A stretch of DNA of 64,000 bases from Actinoplanes sp. M2I2 (lineage in GTDB: Bacteria > Actinomycetota > Actinomycetes > Mycobacteriales > Micromonosporaceae): contig NZ_JALPVJ010000004.1 of assembly GCF_023544445.1 (NCBI RefSeq), forward strand, positions 310,001 through 374,000, in the 5' to 3' direction. The notes under the pieces were generated by a model. It did no database searches. It had not been told where the DNA came from and was given only the letters and a program-made list of their open reading frames with translations. The position numbers and the translations under genes were made by a program. Below are positions 24,324 through 31,450 of the stretch, piece after piece (positions within the stretch are counted from its first letter, which is position 1; the number at the start of each line of letters is the position of its first letter).

Positions 24324-24337
24324 TTACCGGCCGGTAA
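24324..24337. promoter_or_regulatory. 14-bp palindrome in the cutinase/kinase divergent region
   Basis: TTACCGGCCGGTAA is a perfect palindrome between the cutinase (start 24260) and the sensor kinase (start 24408). Its place in a divergent intergenic region suggests a regulator-binding site. The regulator is unknown. Confidence 0.35.
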
Positions 24338-24407
24338 TCCCAGTTGGCACCCTGTCAATACGGTATGACGGCTGGACGGCGGCCCCGGCAACGGCCACTA
24401 TCGCTGC

Positions 24408-25601
24408 GTGGCGGGACAGGTGGGCAGCGTTCTGGCGGTCGTCGCGGTCCTGGCCGCGCTGGCCGCCGCGGTCGTGGCCGTCGTGCGCCTGCGGGCCCGC
24501 CGCGGCATCGCGACCGCCATGCAACGAGCCACCTACGACGTGCTGCACACCGCCGCGCTGGCCGCCGATCCGCTGCGGGCCGGGCTCAGCCCGAGCACCG
24601 CCGGCAAGGCCGCGCGGCACCTGCGCACCCTGGTCGGCGCGGCCGGGCTGACGATCGCCGACGCGGACCGCTGCCTGGCCTTCGACGGCCGGGGCAGCCA
24701 CCACAGCGAGCAGTTCGCCGCCGCGGCCACCCGGGCGCTCCAGACCCACCGCTCGATCGTCCTGACCTCGTCCGATCTGCCCTGCGACCAGGTCGACTGT
24801 GTCGTCCGCGGCGCCGTGGTGGCCCCGCTGACCGGTCCGGCCGGGCGGGCCACCGCCGCTCTGGTCGCGGTGGCCGACGACCACCCCGCCCCCGGCCTCG
24901 TCCAGGCCACCCTCGAGACCGCCCGCTGGGCCGGCTCCCAGCTGGCCCTGGCCGAGCTCGACTCGTCGCGCGAACGGCTGGCCCGGGCCGAGGTACGCGC
25001 GTTGCGGGCACAGATCAGCCCGCACTTCATCTACAACGCGCTCACGGCGATCGCGTCGTTCGTCCGGACCGACCCCGAACGGGCCCGCGAGCTGATCCTC
25101 GAGTTCGCCGAGTTCACCCGGTACTCGTTCCGCGCCCACGGCGACTTCACCACGCTCGCCGAGGAGCTGCGCTCGATCGACCGCTATCTCACCATCGAGC
25201 GGGCCCGGTTCGGCGACCGTCTCCAGGTACGCCTGCAGATCGCCCCCGAGGTGCTGCCGGTCGGCCTGCCCTTCCTCTGCCTGCAGCCGCTGGTCGAGAA
25301 CGCCGTCCGGCACGGGCTCTCCCGCAAGCCGGGCGTCGGTATGGTGAGCATCGAAGCGCGGGACGCCGGCGCCGAGTGCCACATCACGGTCGAGGACGAC
25401 GGGGTCGGCATGGATCCGGCCGTGTTCGCCGCCGGGATGGCCGAGACGGACGACGGGCAGCACGTGGGCCTGGCGAATGTGGACGAGCGCCTGCGCTCGG
25501 TCTTCGGCGACCACTTCGGCCTGGTCGTCGAGACGGCGCCCGGAGCCGGGACGAAAGTGAGCATGCGCGTGCCGAAATTCCACCCGGGAGTGAGAGCGTG
25601 A
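24408..25601 (+). CDS. LytS-type sensor histidine kinase
   Basis: The 397-residue protein has one N-terminal membrane helix (about 7-28) and a GAF-like sensory part (50-175). The LytS/YehU His_kinase domain has the phospho-acceptor in QISPHFIYNALTAIASF (about residue 205). An HATPase follows with LQPLVENAVRHGL and EDDGVGMD. The kinase stop overlaps the regulator start as GTGA. The family often senses carboxylates and controls their uptake in bacteria (BtsS/YpdA in E. coli). This suggests the nearby symporters as targets, by inference. Confidence 0.9.
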   Translation: MAGQVGSVLAVVAVLAALAAAVVAVVRLRARRGIATAMQRATYDVLHTAALAADPLRAGLSPSTAGKAARHLRTLVGAAGLTIADADRCLAFDGRGSHHSEQFAAAATRALQTHRSIVLTSSDLPCDQVDCVVRGAVVAPLTGPAGRATAALVAVADDHPAPGLVQATLETARWAGSQLALAELDSSRERLARAEVRALRAQISPHFIYNALTAIASFVRTDPERARELILEFAEFTRYSFRAHGDFTTLAEELRSIDRYLTIERARFGDRLQVRLQIAPEVLPVGLPFLCLQPLVENAVRHGLSRKPGVGMVSIEARDAGAECHITVEDDGVGMDPAVFAAGMAETDDGQHVGLANVDERLRSVFGDHFGLVVETAPGAGTKVSMRVPKFHPGVRA

Positions 25602-26341
25602 GCCTGGTCGTGCTGGCCGTGGACGACGAGCCACCCGCCCTGGACGAGCTGGCCTACCTGCTCAACGCGGACGGCCGGGTGGCCCACGTGCACCGGGCGG
25701 GCGACGCCACCGAGGCGCTGCGGGTGCTGCGCGACACCGAGGTCGACGCGGTCTTCCTCGACATCCGCATGCCCGGCCTCGACGGCATGGAGCTGGCCCG
25801 CATCCTGCGGCGCTTCGCCCGCCCGCCGGCCATCGTCTTCGTGACCGCGTACGACGACGGGGCCGTGGACGCGTTCGACCTGGGCGTCACCGACTACGTC
25901 CGCAAGCCGGTGCGGGCCGAGCGCCTGGGCGAGTCGCTGCGCCGGGTCGCCGGCAGCCGCCCCGTCCCCGCGGTCGCTCCCGCCGCGCCGTCCGACGAAC
26001 CCACCATCCCGGTCGAGCTGGCCGGCACGACCCGCATGCTGCCCCGCTCGTCGGTGCGCTGGGTGGAGGCCCAGGGCGACTACGCCCGCCTGCACACCTC
26101 GGACGCGTCCCACCTGGTCCGCGTCTCGCTGGCCACGCTGGCCGAACGCTGGGCCGACGCCGGCTTCGTCCGCATCCACCGCTCCTACCTCGTGCAGATC
26201 CGCCTGATCGCCGAGCTGCGCCTGACCGGCTCGGGCTACGTGGTCTCGGTGGACGGCATCGAGCTCCCGGTGAGCCGCCGTCACACCCGAGAGCTCAAAG
26301 ACCGCCTGATCAGAGCAGCCAAACACGACTGGACCAGGTGA
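25598..26341 (+). CDS. LytTR-family response regulator
   Basis: The 247-residue protein has a receiver domain (acidic pair DDE near residue 9, phospho-acceptor Asp in VFLDIRMPG, Lys in YVRKPVR). A C-terminal LytTR DNA-binding domain (about 140-240) follows, with VRWVEAQGDYARLHT, FVRIHRSYLVQI and LPVSRRHTRELK. LytTR proteins bind pairs of direct repeats upstream of -35 elements. GTG 25598 overlaps the kinase stop. The tandem 19-bp repeats at 30913-30988, just upstream of a symporter promoter, are a candidate binding region. Confidence 0.9.
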   Translation: MSLVVLAVDDEPPALDELAYLLNADGRVAHVHRAGDATEALRVLRDTEVDAVFLDIRMPGLDGMELARILRRFARPPAIVFVTAYDDGAVDAFDLGVTDYVRKPVRAERLGESLRRVAGSRPVPAVAPAAPSDEPTIPVELAGTTRMLPRSSVRWVEAQGDYARLHTSDASHLVRVSLATLAERWADAGFVRIHRSYLVQIRLIAELRLTGSGYVVSVDGIELPVSRRHTRELKDRLIRAAKHDWTR

Positions 26342-26350
26342 CCGCACCCC

Positions 26351-26403
26351 TCGTCCACACAGTTGTCCACAGGCTCACAGCCTTTTCCACAGAGTTATCC
26401 ACA
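26351..26403 (+). promoter_or_regulatory. Cluster of four DnaA boxes
   Basis: TCGTCCACA (26351), TTGTCCACA (26363), TTTTCCACA (26383) and TTATCCACA (26395) all point the same way. Their starts are 12, 20 and 12 bases apart. The third position varies, but the TCCACA core is constant. TTGTCCACA is the actinomycete DnaA-box consensus and TTATCCACA the E. coli one. No dnaA, dnaN or gyrase genes lie here, so this is not the replication origin. A DnaA-titration or DnaA-regulated promoter role is more likely. Confidence 0.65.
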
Positions 26404-26484
26404 GGCAGCTCTCCTCTGCTCCTACCGCAATAAGCTCTGCCCGCAACCTCGAAGACAGGACCGACGGAAGTGGGAGGCGGTGAA

Positions 26485-27204
26485 ATGCCGACGCACATCA
26501 CGAGCCTCAACCGCTACCGTGCGTTGATGGCGAAGGGCGTAAAGCGAGATCACCGCTTCCTCGCGCCCGTTTTCACCGCTCAGGCCGCCGCAGTGCATCT
26601 GGGCATCCCGGCGACCACGATCAAGGAGTGGATCTCGGGCAGCGATAACCGCCCGGTCATGCATTCCGTGGCGGCTCCGACGCCGCACGGACCCCGCCTG
26701 CCGTTCATCGCGATGGCAGAGGCACAGATCTTGCGCGAGTTGCGCAACACCGGGCTGTCGATGCCCCAGATCCGAGCGGGCGTCCAGCGTCTCCGCGCGA
26801 TGACCGGCGAGGAGTACGTGCTCGCAACCAAGACCATCGCCACGGACGGCGGCGAACTGCTCTACAACGCCGCGTCCGACGTCGCTCCCGAGTGGGTCCG
26901 TGCGCGCGACGGACAACAAGCATTCCGCCAGGTCGTCGAGGCGGTCATCAAGTTTGTCTCGTACGCCGACGACGGATACGCCGAACGGATCACGCTACGG
27001 CCCTACGAGAGTGCCGACGTCATCATCGACCCACGATTCGGATTCGGTCAGCCGGTCTTCGCTGGAAGCAAGGTCCCGGTCGAGGCGGTGGCTGATCTGT
27101 TCTACGGCGGAGGCGAGTCGGTGGGCGACATCGCCGACGAGTACGGGCTCACCATCTTCGAGGTCGAGACGGTACTTCGAGTCATGGCCCGGCGTGCGGC
27201 GTGA
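26485..27204 (+). CDS. MerR-like/DUF433 antitoxin-type protein
   Basis: The 239-residue protein has an N-terminal region resembling a MerR-like helix-turn-helix (FTAQAAAVHLGIPATTIKEWI) and a middle helical part. The C-terminal DUF433 domain (about 170-239) includes DPRFGFGQPVFAGSKVPVEAVADLF and ESVGDIADEYGLTIFEVETVLR. DUF433 proteins are the antitoxin half of modules with PIN-like toxins, and the next gene overlaps it by 11 bases. GGGAGG lies 7 nt before ATG 26485. The N-terminal domain may autoregulate the pair. The DnaA-box cluster sits directly upstream. Confidence 0.8.
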   Translation: MPTHITSLNRYRALMAKGVKRDHRFLAPVFTAQAAAVHLGIPATTIKEWISGSDNRPVMHSVAAPTPHGPRLPFIAMAEAQILRELRNTGLSMPQIRAGVQRLRAMTGEEYVLATKTIATDGGELLYNAASDVAPEWVRARDGQQAFRQVVEAVIKFVSYADDGYAERITLRPYESADVIIDPRFGFGQPVFAGSKVPVEAVADLFYGGGESVGDIADEYGLTIFEVETVLRVMARRAA

Positions 27205-27412
27205 GTTCCTAGCCGATCGAAGTATCGGCCGACGTGTCGTGACGGCACTTCGCGGTGTGGGGGAACACGTCCATACCCTGGCTGACGTCTTCGGCGAGCC
27301 GACGCCCGCCATCCACCGGATCTGCGACCCGATCGAATGCGGTGGTATCTGGGTGGTCCACCGTGATGGACGGGTGGAGTCGCTCTGGCTCGCCGGCGAG
27401 GACCCGACCTAG
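27194..27412 (+). pseudogene. Truncated PIN-like toxin (DUF5615/Mut7-C type)
   Basis: This 72-residue frame overlaps the antitoxin gene by 11 bases, as toxin genes of this module do. It starts VRREFLADRSIGRRVVTALR with an Asp that is the first acidic residue of PIN-like toxins (FLADRSxGRR). The similarity continues to HTLADVFGE, where intact relatives run on for about 90 more residues with further acidic positions (DEEWI, then TKD). Here an unrelated 38-residue tail follows and ends in TAG. Without the later acidic residues it should be inactive as a nuclease. It could be a remnant or a new short protein. Confidence 0.55.
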
Positions 27413-27570
27413 GTGCTGCGCCTTTGCGATCTCCACAGGTCGTTCACAAAGTCAGCGCCGGGGCTGCACGGACGATCAATAGGCTGCCGTTCACGAGGTC
27501 GGTGAGCCACGGGGGGTCACCGGCCTCGGTTGACGGCGCGGGGTTGGATCGGTGGGCGGGGAGGTGGGGC

Positions 27571-28257
27571 GTGGAGACGGAGCGGCGCGTTCTTGTCGTC
27601 GAGGATGAGCGGACCATCGCTGAGGCGGTGGCGGCCCGGCTGCGGGCCGAGGGGTTCACGGTCGAGGTCGCGGGGGACGGGCCGGCGGCGGTCGACGCGG
27701 CCCGGCGGACGCCGCCGGACGCGATCGTGCTCGACGTGATGTTGCCCGGGTTCGACGGGCTCGAGGTGTGCCGGCGTCTGCAGGCCGAGCGGCCGGTTCC
27801 GATCCTCATGCTCACCGCCCGCGACGACGAGACCGACCTGCTCATCGGGCTCGCCGTCGGGGCCGACGACTACATGGTCAAGCCGTTCTCGATGCGGGAG
27901 CTGGCCGCCCGCGTCCACGCCCTGCTGCGCCGCGCGGCCAAGGTCGCGGTGGTGCCGAGCGGGCCGCCGACGCTGCGGTTCGGCGACCTCGAGATCAACC
28001 AGGCCGAGCGCCGGGTGCTGCGGGCGGGGGTCGAGGCGCAGCTCACGCCGACCGAGTTCGACCTTCTCGTCCACCTGGCCGCCCACCCGCGGACGGTCCT
28101 GCCGCGCGAACGTCTGCTGGCCGACGTCTGGGGCTGGGCCGACGCCTCCGGCACCCGGACGGTCGACAGCCACATCAAGGGACTTCGCCGCAAGCTGGGG
28201 GCCGACCTGATCCGTACGGTGCACGGCGTCGGCTATGCCCTGGAGGTCGAGCGATGA
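27571..28257 (+). CDS. OmpR/PhoB-family response regulator
   Basis: The 228-residue protein has a receiver domain (VVEDE, phospho-acceptor Asp in VLDVMLPGFDG, conserved Lys in MVKPFS). A winged-helix output domain follows (about 130-226) with LTPTEFDLLVHLAAHP and TRTVDSHIKGLRRKLG. GTG 27571 is preceded by GGGGAGG. The stop overlaps the kinase start as ATGA, so the two are a cognate pair. A DUF4153-like membrane protein follows and is a common companion of such pairs in actinomycetes. Confidence 0.93.
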   Translation: METERRVLVVEDERTIAEAVAARLRAEGFTVEVAGDGPAAVDAARRTPPDAIVLDVMLPGFDGLEVCRRLQAERPVPILMLTARDDETDLLIGLAVGADDYMVKPFSMRELAARVHALLRRAAKVAVVPSGPPTLRFGDLEINQAERRVLRAGVEAQLTPTEFDLLVHLAAHPRTVLPRERLLADVWGWADASGTRTVDSHIKGLRRKLGADLIRTVHGVGYALEVER

Positions 28258-29282
28258 GGGAGCGCGTCGCCCGGGCGCTCGCCTGGCTGCCCCGGCCGCT
28301 CGATCCGGTGCGCTCGATCAAGATGAAGATCATCATGGTGCTGCTGGCCGGTGGGGGCAGCGGGCTGGTCTGGTTCTATCTGTGGCTGGGCTGGTTCCCG
28401 TTCTGGACCGGGGTCACCGCCACGGTCATCGGGGTGACGATCGTCCAGTTCCTGGCCCGGGGCATGACCTCGCCGCTGCGGGAGATGACCGCGGCGGCCC
28501 GGGACATGGCTCAGGGCGACTACACCCGCCGGGTCCGCGCCACCTCGGCCGACGAGGTGGGCGAGCTGGCGGTCGCGTTCAACCAGATGGCCGGCGACCT
28601 GGCCGCGGCGGACCGGCAGCGGCGTGAGCTGATCGCCAACGTCTCGCACGAGTTGCGGACGCCGATCACCGCGCTGCAGGGCCTGCTGGAAAACATCGTC
28701 GACGGTGTGGCCGCCGCCGAACCGGCGATGATGCAGACCGCGCTGGCCCAGACCGAACGCCTCGGTCGCCTGGTCACCGAGCTGCTCGACCTCTCGCGCA
28801 TCGACGCCGGCGTCGCGCCGCTGATCCGGCGCCCGATCGAGGTGCTGTCCTTCCTGGACGACGTCGTCCGCGAGGCCGAGGTGAACTCGGCCGGGTCGGG
28901 GCGCGACGTCCGGTACAAGGTCGCCTGCCCGCACGTCGTCATCACCGGCGATCGGGAGCGGCTGCACCAGGTCTTCGCCAACCTGCTCGACAACGCCGCC
29001 CGGCACAGCCCGCCCGGCGGCACGGTGGAGGTGCGCGCCGAACGTCGCGACGGCCACCTGCTCATCGCCGTCTCCGACGAGGGCGAGGGCATCCCGCCGG
29101 CCGAGCGTCACCGCGTGTTCGAGCGGTTCACCCGCGGCGAGCGGCCCGGTGGCGGCGGCACCGGTCTGGGTCTCGCCATCGCCCGGTGGGTCGTGCAACT
29201 CCACAAGGGCACGATCGCCGCGGTCGACCCCGAGCACCGGGGCTGCCTGATCCACGTCACCTTGCCGCTGACCCGAGCCTGA
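28254..29282 (+). CDS. Sensor histidine kinase (HAMP-HisKA-HATPase)
   Basis: The 342-residue protein has two close membrane helices (about residues 24-42 and 46-66) with almost no extracytoplasmic loop. A HAMP domain follows (RGMTSPLREMTAAARDMAQGDY), then HisKA with the phospho-His in ANVSHELRTPITALQG. The HATPase has NLLDNAARHSPPGG, DEGEGIP and GGTGLGLAIARWVV. With hardly any outer domain, it probably senses an intramembrane or envelope signal. It is paired with the upstream OmpR-type regulator through an ATGA overlap. Confidence 0.92.
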   Translation: MRERVARALAWLPRPLDPVRSIKMKIIMVLLAGGGSGLVWFYLWLGWFPFWTGVTATVIGVTIVQFLARGMTSPLREMTAAARDMAQGDYTRRVRATSADEVGELAVAFNQMAGDLAAADRQRRELIANVSHELRTPITALQGLLENIVDGVAAAEPAMMQTALAQTERLGRLVTELLDLSRIDAGVAPLIRRPIEVLSFLDDVVREAEVNSAGSGRDVRYKVACPHVVITGDRERLHQVFANLLDNAARHSPPGGTVEVRAERRDGHLLIAVSDEGEGIPPAERHRVFERFTRGERPGGGGTGLGLAIARWVVQLHKGTIAAVDPEHRGCLIHVTLPLTRA

Positions 29283-29387
29283 CACCCGTACGTCCAACAG
29301 GCCGCGACCGACGCGGCCCGCTCGACCGTGCCCGCTCAACCCTGCCCACCCCACTGTGCCCGCTCGACCCTGCCCTCCGGAGGTCCC

Positions 29388-30929
29388 GTGTCCATCGCAC
29401 CGCCACCGAAGAACGTCACCGAGCCGCGCCCCCTGCCCACCCTGCACGGTCCGTGGCCGTCGACCGCCCCCTGGGCGCGGCACTGGCCCGGCCCGGTGCG
29501 GCCGGCGACCGCCCTGACCGTCGCGGCGGTCGCGGGGGCCGCCGCGACGGCCGCGCTCAGCCTGCCGCTCGACCGGCCCGGCGTGGGCTGGCTGATCACC
29601 GCGCTGGCCGGCCTGCTCGCGGTGATCGCGGCGGGACCGGTGCCCACGACCGGCGGCCCGCCGCCGCTGGTGGTCCGGCCCCGATACCGGCCGGGACCGG
29701 AGCGGGTCGCCTGGGGCGGGGCGACGGTCGTGCTGATCGCCGTCGGCACGTTCCGCTCGGCCGGCTGGCTGTTCGTGCTCTGCCTGCTGGTGGCCACGCT
29801 GACCGGCGCGCTCGCCCTGGCCGGCGGCCGTTCGATCCGCAGCATCCTGGCCGGGTACACGATGCCGTTCACCGCCGCCTTCCGTTCGGTGCCGTGGCTG
29901 ACCCGTGGGCTGAAGCGGGCCGGCCGGCCGGCGGGCGGCGCCGGTGTCCGGGTCGCGGCCACCGCGGCCGTCTCGGTCGTCCTGCTCACCGCGTTCGGGG
30001 CGCTGCTCGCCTCGGCCGATCTCCGCTTCGCTGCCGCGCTCGAACATCTCGTACCGGATCTGGGTGTCGACACCGTCTTCCGCTGGGTCTTCGTGGGCGG
30101 GATGGGCGTGCTGGTGGTCGGTTCCGCGGCCTACCTCCGGTCGGCGCCACCCAACCTCTCCACACTGGACGGGACCAAGGGCCGCAAGGTCCACCGCTGG
30201 GAGTGGGCTGTCCCGCTCGGCCTGCTGGTGCTGCTGTTCGCCGCCTTCGTCAGCGTGCAGGCGGCCGGTCTGCTCCGCGGTGACGAGCCCGTCCGCGCGT
30301 TCGCCGACGAGGCCCGGCAGGGTTTCTGGCAACTCAGCTTCGTCGTCGGCCTGACCCTGGTGGTGCTGGCCGGGGCGGCCCGCTGGGCGCCTCGCGAGGA
30401 GCCGGCCGACCGGCTGCTGATCCGGGTCATCCTGGGCACCCTGACCGTGCTCACCCTGGTGATCGCCGCGACCGCCCTGCACCGCATCGACCTCTACACC
30501 GACGAGTACGGCCTGACCCGGCTGCGCCTGCTGGTCTTCTGCTGCGAGTTGTGGTTCGTCCTGGTGTTGTTGCTGATCCTGGCGGCCGGGCGCAACCTGC
30601 GGGCGCCGTGGCTGCCCCGGGTGGCGATCGCCGCCGGGGTCCTGGCGCTGATCGGCCTGGCCGTGGCCAACCCCGACGGCCTGATCGCCGAGCGCAACCT
30701 GCAACCGCGCAACCAGCCCATCGACCTGACCTATCTGGGCAACCTCTCGCCCGATGCCGTGCCCGCCCTGACCGGCCTGCCCCCGGCCCAGCGCTCGTGC
30801 GTGCTGGGCCGGATCAACCTCGAGCTCGAGCGGACGCCGGCCGACTGGCGAGCCTGGAACCTCGGCCGCGAGCGGGCACGCGCCGTCCTCAACGGGCAAT
30901 CGAACGGTCAGGCGTGGCGATGTGACTAA
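29388..30929 (+). CDS. DUF4153/DUF4173-like polytopic membrane protein
   Basis: The 513-residue protein has about eleven membrane helices after a proline-rich cytoplasmic N-terminus. The C-terminal conserved part (RIDLYTDEYGLTRLRL, then ANPDGLIAERNL) is typical of DUF4153/4173 proteins, where LYxxxYGLTxxR is a family mark. A soluble tail with YLGNLSPDAVPAL ends it. GTG 29388 has CCGGAGG 4 nt upstream. It follows the two-component pair by 105 bases and is likely linked to it in function. Its TAA lies in the first copy of a 19-bp tandem repeat. Confidence 0.82.
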   Translation: MSIAPPPKNVTEPRPLPTLHGPWPSTAPWARHWPGPVRPATALTVAAVAGAAATAALSLPLDRPGVGWLITALAGLLAVIAAGPVPTTGGPPPLVVRPRYRPGPERVAWGGATVVLIAVGTFRSAGWLFVLCLLVATLTGALALAGGRSIRSILAGYTMPFTAAFRSVPWLTRGLKRAGRPAGGAGVRVAATAAVSVVLLTAFGALLASADLRFAAALEHLVPDLGVDTVFRWVFVGGMGVLVVGSAAYLRSAPPNLSTLDGTKGRKVHRWEWAVPLGLLVLLFAAFVSVQAAGLLRGDEPVRAFADEARQGFWQLSFVVGLTLVVLAGAARWAPREEPADRLLIRVILGTLTVLTLVIAATALHRIDLYTDEYGLTRLRLLVFCCELWFVLVLLLILAAGRNLRAPWLPRVAIAAGVLALIGLAVANPDGLIAERNLQPRNQPIDLTYLGNLSPDAVPALTGLPPAQRSCVLGRINLELERTPADWRAWNLGRERARAVLNGQSNGQAWRCD

Positions 30930-30988
30930 GACGTGGCGATGTGACTAGGGCGTGGCGATGTGACTAGGGCGTGGCGATGTGACTAGGG
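30913..30988 (+). repeat. Four tandem 19-bp direct repeats
   Basis: The unit CGTGGCGATGTGACTAGGG occurs exactly at 30932-30950, 30951-30969 and 30970-30988. A variant copy, ending AAGA instead of GGG-type bases, is at 30913-30931. The first copy contains the last codons and TAA of the DUF4153-like gene. The array ends 11 bases before the TTGACA of the next promoter, so it covers the region where an activator would bind. It may be a slippage expansion of the gene end or a multi-copy regulator site. Confidence 0.9.
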
Positions 30989-30999
30989 AATGGTCAGGG

Positions 31000-31027
31000 T
31001 TGACATCTGGTCGTCGGCGGTCAGACT
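31000..31027 (+). promoter_or_regulatory. Promoter of the DUF485/symporter operon
   Basis: A perfect -35 TTGACA (31000-31005) is followed after 16 bases by CAGACT (31022-31027). The ATG is 6 nt further on, so the transcript should be leaderless. Tandem 19-bp repeats end directly upstream. Confidence 0.7.
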
Positions 31028-31033
31028 CCCGGA

Positions 31034-31450
31034 ATGGCCGCCGACGACGACCCGATCCAGCCGAGCCCCGCCGCCGGCGGGACGGCCGGGCGTACCCGGG
31101 TGGTGCTGGGCGAGGCGGCGGCCCGCAGGCGCCCGGCCGACCGGGCCCGGGCCGACCTGGCGGAGCAGACGCCGGTCGGTGAGGCGCTGGTCCGGGGTCT
31201 GGTGCGCGCCCAGCTCGCGCTCGCGCTGCGGCTCGCGCTGGTCGTCGTGACCGGCCTGGGCGCCCTGCCGTTGCTCTTCGCGGTGGCTCCGGGCGTCGGC
31301 GGCGTGAAGGTCTTCGGCGTCTACCTGCCCTGGCTGCTGCTGGGCCTGCTGTCGTTCCCGTTCCTGATCGGGGTGGGCTGGGCCTATGTGCGCTGGGCGG
31401 AACGCAACGAGCAGGACTTCACCGCTCTGATCCGCAGGCCCGAGCAGTGA
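31034..31450 (+). CDS. Small membrane protein of DUF485 type, symporter partner
   Basis: The 138-residue protein has a disordered charged N-terminus (1-55) and two membrane helices (about 65-88 and 96-117). A cytoplasmic tail follows (RWAERNEQDFTALIRR). Size, topology and position directly before a sodium:solute symporter match the DUF485/YjcH partners of ActP. Its TGA overlaps the symporter GTG. The promoter gives a leaderless mRNA. It is diverged from the second DUF485 protein at 36482. Confidence 0.78.
   Translation: MAADDDPIQPSPAAGGTAGRTRVVLGEAAARRRPADRARADLAEQTPVGEALVRGLVRAQLALALRLALVVVTGLGALPLLFAVAPGVGGVKVFGVYLPWLLLGLLSFPFLIGVGWAYVRWAERNEQDFTALIRRPEQ

Noticed and set aside
26342-26484. 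Chromosomal replication origin
   Set aside because: The DnaA-box cluster alone suggests it, but dnaA, dnaN, recF, gyrB, rpmH and parAB are absent and only four boxes are present. Actinomycete origins have many more.
27424-27570. Upstream extension of the OmpR-type regulator by 49 codons
   Set aside because: The extension has no receiver-domain similarity. The GTG at 27571 has a strong GGGGAGG and begins just before the conserved VLVVEDE strand.
28233-30899. An 888-codon open frame on the minus strand
   Set aside because: It lies antisense to the histidine kinase and the DUF4153-like gene, has no recognisable domain, and is Gly/Gln/Arg-biased as GC-rich shadows are.
30913-30988. CRISPR array
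   Set aside because: The 19-bp units are directly adjacent with no spacers, and no cas genes are present.
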